Source: Candidatus Martarchaeota archaeon (GTDB lineage: Archaea; Micrarchaeota; Micrarchaeia; Micrarchaeales; Micrarchaeaceae). From it: 6,477 nucleotides of DNA. Positions 1 through 4,426 of the stretch are shown here, piece after piece (within the stretch, counting starts at the first letter, position 1; each line of letters starts with the position of its first letter). The DNA lies in assembly GCA_023474385.1 (NCBI GenBank), contig JAMCYB010000009.1:1-6477 (forward strand), in the 5' to 3' direction. Under the pieces are notes generated by a model. That model worked only from the letters and a program-made list of their open reading frames with translations, made no database searches and was not told the DNA's origin. The position numbers were made by a program, and so were the translations under genes.

Positions 1-601
1 ACGATGGATCCGTATCCTCTTCCTCTTCCACTTCGGGCCCCTTCGCGAGCACTGTGCCGCAGTGCAGGCAGTAGGGCATTACCTTCGTGTCCTTGTATAC
101 GAGCTTCTTCTCGTATATCTTCTTGAATACCATAAGCGCCTTGTCCATGTAGTTGGGAGTTGCGGGTATGTAGGCATTGTTGAAGTCAAACCATACGCCA
201 AGCCTTACCGCGTCGTTTATCTGCGCCTGCTCGAAGCCCTTGTATGTAGCGATGCATTTGGATATGAATTCTGCAACACCTATCTTCGCCTCTATGTCCC
301 TCTTCGATGTGAGGCCCAGTTCTTTCTCGACTTTGTTCTCTATCGGCAATCCGTGCACGTCGAAACCTGCCCTGTCGAAAACGTCGTAGCCGCGCATGCG
401 CTTGTACCTGAGCATCGCGTCCTTCCTCGTGTAGCCGCGCGTGTGGCCCATATGCAGCTCGCCGTTGGCATATGGAGGCCCTTCGAGGAAGAAGAATATC
501 TTTCTGCCCTTGTTTTTCGCATTAACCTTCTCACGGGTCTTCTCATGCTCCCATTTTGCGAGCACAGACCTTTCTAGCTCGGATAAGTCTATATTTTGCA
601 T
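1..601 (-). CDS. ileS: Isoleucyl-tRNA synthetase, N-terminal 200 residues (3' end outside window)
   Basis: Class I aminoacyl-tRNA synthetase that charges tRNA-Ile in the cytosol. Reading the minus strand from the ATG at 601-599 gives an uninterrupted frame beginning MQNIDLSELERSVLAKWE. Residues 42-53 (PPYANGELHMGH) are the HIGH-type ATP-binding motif. Residues 79-88 (GFDVHGLPIE) match the GWDCHGLPIE element of IleRS, and residues 176-183 (PYCLHCGT, C178 and C181) match the zinc-like knuckle that leads into the editing domain. The RLGVWFDF stretch near 133-140 also fits IleRS rather than ValRS or LeuRS. Family members are about 1,000 residues long, so roughly the first fifth is present; the KMSKS loop and anticodon-binding domain lie off the left edge. 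A box A-like TTTTTATT sits at 673-680, which would give a leader of about 50 nt. The gene lies 98 nt downstream of the Nudix gene on the same strand and probably has its own promoter. Confidence 0.95.
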   Translation of the reverse strand, partial: MQNIDLSELERSVLAKWEHEKTREKVNAKNKGRKIFFFLEGPPYANGELHMGHTRGYTRKDAMLRYKRMRGYDVFDRAGFDVHGLPIENKVEKELGLTSKRDIEAKIGVAEFISKCIATYKGFEQAQINDAVRLGVWFDFNNAYIPATPNYMDKALMVFKKIYEKKLVYKDTKVMPYCLHCGTVLAKGPEVEEEEDTDPS

Positions 602-630
602 GTAATCATCGCCAAAACTATCAGGCGCAG

Positions 631-645
631 CGGGCAGCAAGCCCG
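631..645. repeat. Short inverted repeat in the ileS leader
   Basis: CGGGC-agcaa-GCCCG forms a perfect 5-bp stem with a 5-nt loop, 30 bases upstream of the ileS start codon. If transcription starts about 25 bases after the candidate box A at 673-680, the hairpin lies in the ileS mRNA leader. No T-run follows it on the minus strand, so it does not look like a terminator of the Nudix gene. Its function is unknown and it could be chance. Confidence 0.3.
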
Positions 646-672
646 AATTTTAGATGTTTATGTGTTCCTATG

Positions 673-680
673 AATAAAAA
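673..680 (-). promoter_or_regulatory. Candidate box A (TATA) for ileS
   Basis: The minus strand reads TTTTTATT within a local A/T-rich stretch in the 98-nt gap between the Nudix gene and ileS. It is about 75 bases upstream of the ATG, predicting a leadered mRNA. This is pattern-based only; the box is weaker than others in this window. Confidence 0.35.
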
Positions 681-699
681 CCTTTTGTGCGGGGCGCTA

Positions 700-1230
700 T
701 CATCCTTTGGCAAGGAATTTCTCATAGTAGAGTATCGTAGCTATGGTCTTATTGTCTATTATTTTTCCGGACTTGATCATCCTTAGGGCTTTTTTCATGC
801 TGATCCTCTCTATCTTTATCACTTCGCCCGGATCCTTGTGGAACCTGCCGCTGCCTTTTGCCAAGCCTACCGATAGGAAGCAGTAGAATAATACTGGCGA
901 TGACCCCGGAGTAGGATGTGCCTTGTACATCAAACGTATGCGCTTTGGGGCGAAGCCGGTTTCTTCCTGCATCTCCCTTATTGCTGCCTGCCTTGGTGTT
1001 TCGCCTTTATCCACATGGCCTGCTGGCAGCTCGTATATGTATTTGCGCAATGCCGGCCTGTATTGGCGCTCTATGATGATGGTGCCTTTCCTTGAATCGA
1101 TGAATGGCAGCACTACAGATACGCCTGATTCGACGATGCTAATAACCCTCATCTTCTTGCCGTTTATGCTCATATACTCTTTTTTCAGCGATAAGAGGTC
1201 ATGCTTGGCATGCTTGCTTGTCATTTTCAT
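700..1230 (-). CDS. Nudix hydrolase, ADP-ribose pyrophosphatase-like
   Basis: Predicted cytosolic pyrophosphohydrolase that cleaves a nucleoside diphosphate linked to another moiety, most likely ADP-ribose to AMP plus ribose 5-phosphate. The Nudix box GX5EX7REUXEEXGU is complete: G-HVDKG-E-TPRQAAI-RE-MQ-EE-TGF. The preceding RQYRPALRKYIYELPAG is typical of the NudF/ADPRase branch, where the arginine and the ELPAG strand help bind substrate. The reading frame is open from an ATG at 1275, but I place the start at the ATG at 1230 (MKMTSKHAKHDLL, 176 residues), with 1224 as an alternative. The minus-strand TTTTTATT at 1254-1261 lies about 27 bases upstream of 1230, as expected for a leaderless archaeal mRNA, and would be inside the gene if the longer start were used. 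The gene is divergent from the ATPase at 1363. The family call is strong; the exact substrate is inferred. Confidence 0.9.
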   Translation of the reverse strand: MKMTSKHAKHDLLSLKKEYMSINGKKMRVISIVESGVSVVLPFIDSRKGTIIIERQYRPALRKYIYELPAGHVDKGETPRQAAIREMQEETGFAPKRIRLMYKAHPTPGSSPVLFYCFLSVGLAKGSGRFHKDPGEVIKIERISMKKALRMIKSGKIIDNKTIATILYYEKFLAKG

Positions 1231-1253
1231 CGCTATGGTTATCCACTGAAAAG

Positions 1254-1261
1254 AATAAAAA
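1254..1261 (-). promoter_or_regulatory. Box A (TATA) for the Nudix gene
   Basis: The minus strand reads TTTTTATT, centred about 27 bases upstream of the ATG at 1230. That is the usual archaeal distance from box A to the transcription start, so the Nudix mRNA is predicted to begin at or near its start codon. An alternative minus-strand box, ATATATGC at about 1288-1295, would instead give a leader of roughly 35 nt. Confidence 0.5.
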
Positions 1262-1262
1262 G

Positions 1263-1275
1263 ATGCGCAGCGCAT
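1263..1275. repeat. 13-nt palindrome ATGCGC-A-GCGCAT in the divergent promoter region
   Basis: A perfect palindrome with 6-bp arms and one central base lies just upstream of the Nudix box A. G/C-rich symmetry in an otherwise A/T-rich promoter region is compatible with a dimeric regulator site or, if transcribed, part of a leader structure. No partner regulator is identified. Confidence 0.3.
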
Positions 1276-1303
1276 TGGCGATATTGCATATATTGTTAAA
1301 GAC

Positions 1304-1356
1304 GTGTACTACTTTACACAAAAATGGCAATATTTAAATACTTTATTACACAAAAT
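1304..1356. promoter_or_regulatory. Repeated TACAC half-sites around the ATPase box A (candidate operator)
   Basis: An inverted repeat GTGTA-N6-TACAC spans 1304-1319. Its right half, TTACACAAAA at 1314-1323, recurs exactly at 1346-1355, 32 bp downstream, about three helical turns. The two direct copies bracket the box A at 1333-1340. A repressor or activator binding these half-sites could control the divergent pair. The site is inferred from symmetry and spacing only. Confidence 0.35.
1333..1340 (+). promoter_or_regulatory. Box A (TATA) for the ATPase gene
   Basis: TTTAAATA is centred 26-27 bases before the ATG at 1363, the standard archaeal box A to start-site distance. It argues that the mRNA is leaderless and that translation begins at 1363, not at the in-frame ATG at 1324, which lies upstream of this promoter. 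Confidence 0.6.
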
Positions 1357-1362
1357 AAAAGT

Positions 1363-2943
1363 ATGGTACGAATCGAAGATCGCACACGGATGAACCCTTG
1401 GTGGGTCCTCGGCGAGAAATTTGCAGATTCAGACAAGGACCTTGCAAAGCTAAATTCAGGGGTTTTCAGATTCCAGAGGCGGTCCATTGATTTCAAGCCC
1501 GGAGGCATATACATAATTAAAGGGCCGCGCAGAGTAGGAAAAACATTGCTGCTAAAAACGCTGGTGCTAGACCTGCTCAATAAAGGAGTAGGCAGGCTCA
1601 GCATCTTCTACTACTCGCTAGACAGCATAAAAAGCGCAAAAGAGCTGAGCAACATGCTCTATGATTTCTTTGACAATTTAGGGTTAGGCACCAGGTACAT
1701 AATGCTGGACGAGGTGCAGAATGTGGAAGGCTGGGAGAATGTCGTGCAGGCCCTAGCCAATGAGGGCATGCTCAAAAACACCGTTACGATAGTGACGGGC
1801 TCGCTGGCGCATGTTCTCAGGCAGGAGCTCATGCCCGGGCGCGGCACAGAGGGAAATACGTACATGATGCGAACGTTCACGTTCGGCGACTTCTGCAGCA
1901 ACCTGATTTCCGTTTTTGCTAAAATAAATCATGACGGCAACAAACCCAATATTAAAGAAGAGGTTAGACATTTGAGTGGCTTTTTAAAGCCAGAGACAGA
2001 ATGGCTTCTTGCTGCCCTCGGAGAGGATATAGATATCTATGCAAACGGACTCATGCGTGTTCTTGGGAAGCGCATAAGCCTCGAGGAAAGCATAGAGGAG
2101 ATCTACGCCAGTGTCAATGCCCTAGTGCCGTATGCGGTAGTGCTCAAAAAGCTTTTTAGCGTGTACATGCGCACAGGCGGCTATCCGATTAGCATAAACA
2201 GCTATTTCCAGGAATTGCCCGGCAAGCCCGCATTTAGCATAGCCCAGCAGGTGTACGAAGAGCTTTACCTGTATGCAAAAAACGATGCTTCAACCATGGC
2301 TGGCACGGGCAGGGCAGGAGACCCTTCGTTTGCAGAAGGCGTTCTACGGGGTGCGCTAAGCGGCATAGGCAAAAGCATATCTTATACCAAGCTTTCTGGG
2401 CAAGCATCGATGAATACAAAAACATTCATAGAATACTCGCGCAGGCTCCGGGAATCTTATGTCTTCTTGACGCTGAATGGATTGGATAAAAAACTTGAGC
2501 CTTTGCGCCTTCAAAAAAACTATTTCTGCGACTTAATGCTGCACTATTCAGTCGGTTCGTATATGACGGGCGAGGAGCCAAACAGATATGCAGAAAGCAT
2601 TCTTAATTCTGATAGCGTGGGCATTGCCATTGAGGAAATTGTGGCTTCTCATCTCTCGCAGACCAAGGAAGACGATCCCATGCGCAGATACGATACATAC
2701 CTATATTTTCTAAAAGGCGAAAAAGAGTTAGACTTCATATACAGAAGAGACGATGGAAGCCATCTTGGCATAGAAATAAAATACCAGAACTCAGTTTCCG
2801 AGAAGAATGACCTATACAGGATTAAGGGCATAGATCACTATCTGATTGTCTCAAAAGACACGCTCGAGAAAGGGGAGCACAGCATCACGGTACCCGCTTA
2901 CCTGCTGCTCGCCGCTTTGGGCAAGTCAAGCAAAGACCTGTAG
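1363..2943 (+). CDS. AAA-type ATPase with DUF4143-like C-terminal domain
   Basis: Member of the large archaeal/bacterial family of AAA-type P-loop ATPases with a C-terminal nuclease-like fold (DUF4143 type); the cellular role of the family is largely unknown. From the ATG at 1363 the protein is 526 residues. Residues 54-61 are the Walker A motif GPRRVGKT, 112-117 (YIMLDE) Walker B, and 145-147 (TGS) a sensor-1-like strand; MPGRG at 157-161 is the LPGR-like loop seen in this family. Residues 180-265 form a charged helical stretch before YMRTGGYPISI (268-278), which resembles the family's GGFPE-type motif. The C-terminal part has E424/E425, D457 (ELDFIY) and E471-x-K473 (IEIKY), the spacing of a PD-(D/E)XK core, so nuclease residues appear intact. 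An in-frame ATG at 1324 exists but lies upstream of the box A. Transcription runs toward the tRNA remnant that starts 14-17 bases after the stop. Such genes are frequently horizontally transferred. Confidence 0.85.
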   Translation: MVRIEDRTRMNPWWVLGEKFADSDKDLAKLNSGVFRFQRRSIDFKPGGIYIIKGPRRVGKTLLLKTLVLDLLNKGVGRLSIFYYSLDSIKSAKELSNMLYDFFDNLGLGTRYIMLDEVQNVEGWENVVQALANEGMLKNTVTIVTGSLAHVLRQELMPGRGTEGNTYMMRTFTFGDFCSNLISVFAKINHDGNKPNIKEEVRHLSGFLKPETEWLLAALGEDIDIYANGLMRVLGKRISLEESIEEIYASVNALVPYAVVLKKLFSVYMRTGGYPISINSYFQELPGKPAFSIAQQVYEELYLYAKNDASTMAGTGRAGDPSFAEGVLRGALSGIGKSISYTKLSGQASMNTKTFIEYSRRLRESYVFLTLNGLDKKLEPLRLQKNYFCDLMLHYSVGSYMTGEEPNRYAESILNSDSVGIAIEEIVASHLSQTKEDDPMRRYDTYLYFLKGEKELDFIYRRDDGSHLGIEIKYQNSVSEKNDLYRIKGIDHYLIVSKDTLEKGEHSITVPAYLLLAALGKSSKDL

Positions 2944-2957
2944 CCTAACGCCGGAAT

Positions 2958-3020
2958 GCATTGGGCTGCCGAGATCTGAACTCGGATATCCAGCGCCTGA
3001 GGCTGGAAGTCTGCCAGGTT
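2958..3020. repeat. Direct repeat copy A: duplicated tRNA-Pro 3' segment
   Basis: These 63 bases match 3623-3685 at 60 positions in the same orientation, without gaps. The differences are at 2962/3627, 2976/3641 and 2998/3663. The match covers the tRNA from the D-loop through the acceptor 3' strand and four bases beyond the 3' end. A tRNA 3' half repeated downstream of an intact tRNA gene is the classic footprint of site-specific integration (attL/attR), although a tandem duplication would look similar. Confidence 0.85.
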
Positions 3021-3041
3021 TTAGCTCGTGTTTTCTAGCCA
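2961..3041 (-). pseudogene. Degenerate tRNA-Pro copy (anticodon position reads CAG)
   Basis: The minus strand contains a perfect anticodon arm (CCAGC, 7-nt loop CTCAGGC, GCTGG), a perfect T-arm (CCGAG-TTCAGAT-CTCGG) and an acceptor 3' strand CAGCCCA. The central anticodon base has changed relative to the tRNA at 3626-3698, so the triplet reads CAG (leucine codon CTG), yet the variable loop is the short class I type, not the long arm of tRNA-Leu. The 5' half is eroded: a possible acceptor remnant TGGCTAG (minus strand of 3035-3041) pairs only partly, and about 8 extra bases lie before the D-loop. It is most likely non-functional: either a 3'-end attachment-site copy or a decayed whole-gene duplicate. 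Confidence 0.7.
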
Positions 3042-3198
3042 TTTTACGTCGTTGAGCATTGTTACCCAAGCGCTTGGTTTGGGCTTTTGAACGTTGGTAA
3101 TTCAGGCCTTAAGCAGTAAGGGGCGCAGATACAGCCGCGAACCACGTATATGAACAATTCGGGTTGCTCTACAATGCAATTGAAAATCCATTAATATG
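3021..3198. other. Non-coding spacer between tRNA remnant and pyrophosphatase-like gene
   Basis: I see no convincing gene here. It contains the perfect 12-nt palindrome CCAAGCGCTTGG (3066-3077) and the inverted pair TTACC (3062-3066) / GGTAA (3096-3100). The sequence TACAGCC at 3130-3136 matches the 5' acceptor region of the intact tRNA-Pro (3690-3696). It is the 3' side of the pyrophosphatase-like gene and forms one end of the interval bounded by the tRNA repeats. Confidence 0.5.
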
Positions 3199-3546
3199 CT
3201 AATCTCTCCATACGAGTGTGGCTTTCATGCCGCCGAAGTTCAAAAAAGATTCAACCGTTTTTGCTTCTTCGAGACTCATGTTCCAAAGTATTTTAATTTC
3301 TGCATCATGCTTGACTGAATCTACCGTTCTCACGATACCGACAACCCCTTTGCCGCCTTTCCCTACGAAAACATCAATCTCTTCACCGTCTGTCCCGACA
3401 GTATTTTTTATATAGCCATAATCTACAGGATAAATTCTATTGCTATATCGCGGGTGTGATGTGCCTTTTGGGCGGTCTATAAAAATGCCGTTTTTTTGGA
3501 TTAATTCTTCGAATTTTTGCCAATCTATAGTTTCGCTCATGTTCAT
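3199..3546 (-). CDS. Compact inorganic pyrophosphatase-like protein (family I fold)
   Basis: Predicted cytosolic phosphohydrolase of the family I inorganic pyrophosphatase superfamily, which hydrolyses PPi to two phosphates with Mg2+. The protein has 115 residues, against about 175 for ordinary soluble family I enzymes. Residues 39-46 (YPVDYGYI) match the YPADYGF motif. D53 and D58 in GTDGEEIDVFVG (51-62) correspond to D65 and D70 of the E. coli enzyme, with E55 in place of D67. D76 and D81 in VDSVKHDAEIK correspond to D97 and D102. The metal-binding aspartates are thus mostly kept, while the N- and C-terminal parts are trimmed. I recall similar short proteins from bacteria, so acquisition by transfer is plausible. 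Start ATG 3546 or 3540 (MSETIDW). A minus-strand A/T-rich box lies near 3570-3583. The gene is the sole one between the two tRNA-Pro repeats and looks more A/T-rich than ileS or priL. True substrate is unproven. Confidence 0.8.
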   Translation of the reverse strand: MNMSETIDWQKFEELIQKNGIFIDRPKGTSHPRYSNRIYPVDYGYIKNTVGTDGEEIDVFVGKGGKGVVGIVRTVDSVKHDAEIKILWNMSLEEAKTVESFLNFGGMKATLVWRD

Positions 3547-3622
3547 CCCGTTTCTTATTTAGATCCGATTTAACAAATAATATGCCATGTATCCGAACCC
3601 TTTCTCCTCTCTCTGAATCAAA

Positions 3623-3685
3623 GCATGGGGCTGCCGAGATTTGAACTCGGATATCCAGCGCCCGAGGCTGGAAGTCTGCCAGGTT
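3623..3685. repeat. Direct repeat copy B: 3' segment within the intact tRNA-Pro
   Basis: Partner of the repeat at 2958-3020 (60 of 63 positions identical, offset 665 bp). The repeat includes four bases beyond the mature tRNA 3' end (gcat on the plus strand) and stops within the D-loop, so the duplication does not respect the tRNA 5' end. This asymmetry favours an integration or recombination site at the 3' half of the tRNA. Confidence 0.85.
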
Positions 3686-3698
3686 AGCGTACAGCCCC
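3626..3698 (-). tRNA. tRNA-Pro (anticodon CGG)
   Basis: The minus strand folds into a 73-nt tRNA ending in discriminator A73, with no encoded CCA. The acceptor stem is GGGGCTG/CAGCCCC (7 bp). The anticodon stem is CCAGC/GCTGG with loop CTCGGGC, giving U33, anticodon CGG and G37, as expected for proline. The variable loop has 4 nt, and the T-arm is CCGAG-TTCAAAT-CTCGG. G18-G19 and an A15-U48 Levitt-type pair are present. The D-stem is poor: of positions 10-13 (CGCT) against 22-25 (GACT), only G11-C24 and U13-G22 pair. The gene may still be functional through tertiary contacts, or it may be the rebuilt product of an integration event. It reads CCG codons and would overlap in decoding with any UGG isoacceptor. 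There is no intron. A box A-like element lies about 33 bases upstream. Confidence 0.8.
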
Positions 3699-3725
3699 AC
3701 GATAGACATGCTATATTTGTGTGCA

Positions 3726-3737
3726 ATTTATTTATAT
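3726..3737 (-). promoter_or_regulatory. Box A (TATA) for tRNA-Pro
   Basis: The minus strand reads ATATAAATAAAT, centred about 33 bases upstream of the tRNA 5' end. It overlaps the last codons and TAA stop (3732-3734) of the upstream membrane-protein gene, so the two genes are packed with no separate spacer for the promoter. Confidence 0.55.
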
Positions 3738-3998
3738 GGAAGCTTTTTTGGGCGCATGCTGCTTCTTCGCCTCAATGCCTGCCTTCTTCCTCTCGACTAT
3801 CGAGTTTATGCCCTTCCTAAATATCAGAACGGCTATGCCCACGAGCGTAACTATGAACCCCAGGTAGAGCATGTTTTCAGGGCTTGAGGCATAGCTGCTT
3901 GGATTGCTGGACAGCACATACCATGTTGCGAACGAAACTATGCCTGCGCCTATCCATCCAAATCCTGCCATCAGTATGCTTGTATTTGTATGAGGCAT
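3732..3998 (-). CDS. Small two-helix membrane protein of unknown function
   Basis: I do not recognise a family. The 88-residue protein has two clear hydrophobic segments: residues about 8-29 (LMAGFGWIGAGIVSFATWYV) and 42-60 (NMLYLGFIVTLVGIAVLIF). A short polar, serine-rich loop (30-41) separates them. A strongly basic tail follows (RKGINSIVERKKAGIEAKKQ and on, about 61-88). By the positive-inside rule both ends should face the cytoplasm, with the loop outside. Glycines in the first helix (GFGWIGAG) could allow helix packing. There is no cleavable signal peptide or catalytic motif. The start ATG at 3998 lies about 31 bases after the A/T-rich box A on the minus strand, a near-leaderless arrangement. 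The gene is divergent from the primase operon and sits just upstream of tRNA-Pro on the same strand. Confidence 0.75.
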   Translation of the reverse strand: MPHTNTSILMAGFGWIGAGIVSFATWYVLSSNPSSYASSPENMLYLGFIVTLVGIAVLIFRKGINSIVERKKAGIEAKKQHAPKKASI

Positions 3999-4022
3999 GA
4001 AACCATTTCAATCTTAGGTTGC

Positions 4023-4036
4023 TATTTATTTATATT
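4023..4036 (-). promoter_or_regulatory. Box A (TATA) for the membrane-protein gene
   Basis: The minus strand reads AATATAAATAAATA, centred about 31 bases before the ATG at 3998, predicting a leader of only a few bases. Its upstream end is part of the palindrome at 4029-4047 that is shared with the opposite promoter. Confidence 0.6.
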
Positions 4037-4047
4037 GCCAATATAAA
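4029..4047. promoter_or_regulatory. 19-nt palindrome spanning two divergent TATA elements
   Basis: TTTATATTG-C-CAATATAAA is a perfect inverted repeat with 9-bp arms around one central base. Each arm is a TATA-like element pointing outward, one toward the membrane-protein gene and one toward the primase operon. Overlapping symmetric boxes mean TBP can probably occupy only one side at a time, which would couple or set in competition the two transcription units. A dimeric regulator could also use the same symmetry. Confidence 0.6.
4040..4047 (+). promoter_or_regulatory. Box A (TATA) for the primase operon
   Basis: AATATAAA is centred about 23-24 bases before the ATG at 4067, consistent with a leaderless mRNA starting at or next to that codon. 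It forms the right arm of the 19-nt palindrome. Confidence 0.6.
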
Positions 4048-4066
4048 GTAGTATTGGTGCATTTGC

Positions 4067-4420
4067 ATGGTGGAGGTCAAATATTACCCGATAAAGGAGC
4101 TTGACATATATGAGGCTTACAAGATGCCTGTCAAAGATGTCGTTGTGCGCAGGGTGAGGCAGAACTCCATGCCGTCGCTGATGTGGTGCGACGGGATACT
4201 TTATTTCTATGTGACAAATGCCGATTCCGAAACGTTCGACAAGGAGTTCACATCGGGTAAGTTTCACTGGCTGGAGGTTTATTATGCGGAGATGCCCGAG
4301 TTCAAGCCTGTGCTTGACATAGAGAGCGCACAGTTCGGGGGCATAAAGATAAACGTGATAGACAATAGCATGCTGCCGCTGCACAAGGCGTTCGCAGAGT
4401 GGGCAAAGAAGCAGAAATGA
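4067..4420 (+). CDS. Uncharacterised 117-residue protein, first gene of the priL operon
   Basis: I do not recognise this family. The protein is soluble, with no signal peptide or membrane helix. It begins MVEVKYYPIKELDIYEAYKM and looks mixed alpha/beta, with strands around 24-31 (DVVVRRVR), 43-50 (GILYFYVT), 67-74 (HWLEVYYA) and 92-98 (GIKINVI). It ends in a probable helix (LHKAFAEWAKKQK, 105-117). There is one cysteine (C41, in MWCDG) and no recognisable nucleotide-binding or catalytic motif. Start at 4067 is supported by the box A 23-24 bases upstream. The stop is followed after only 6 nt by the PriL start, so the two are almost certainly co-transcribed. The location suggests, but does not show, a role linked to primase or replication; a primase partner is one possibility. 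Confidence 0.75.
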   Translation: MVEVKYYPIKELDIYEAYKMPVKDVVVRRVRQNSMPSLMWCDGILYFYVTNADSETFDKEFTSGKFHWLEVYYAEMPEFKPVLDIESAQFGGIKINVIDNSMLPLHKAFAEWAKKQK

Positions 4421-4426
4421 CCGTTT

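Noticed and set aside
62..577. 171-residue open frame on the plus strand
   Set aside because: Antisense to the ileS frame, which carries the HIGH motif and other IleRS signatures; no recognisable product.
631..645. Hairpin as an intrinsic terminator
   Set aside because: The stem has just 5 bp and no T-run follows on the minus strand where the genes are read; on the plus strand no gene ends there.
1324..1362. Upstream ATG at 1324 as the ATPase start
   Set aside because: The box A at 1333-1340 lies downstream of it, and the 13 extra residues have no family counterpart that I recognise; 1363 is the better start.
2846..3055. Plus-strand frame crossing the ATPase stop and the tRNA remnant
   Set aside because: It overlaps the end of the ATPase gene out of frame and continues through tRNA-derived sequence, so coding is implausible.
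2958..3685. The two tRNA-like repeats as a CRISPR-like or transposon terminal repeat pair
   Set aside because: There are only two copies, in direct orientation, and they match a tRNA; there is no spacer array, transposase or terminal inverted repeat.
3443..3709. 88-residue minus-strand frame running from the tRNA into the pyrophosphatase-like gene
   Set aside because: It reads through the tRNA-Pro gene and overlaps the start of the pyrophosphatase-like gene out of frame; the product has no family features.
4022..4384. 120-residue minus-strand frame opposite the first primase-operon gene
   Set aside because: It would start inside the sense gene and end within the divergent promoter. The sense frame has the better promoter, spacing and operon context.
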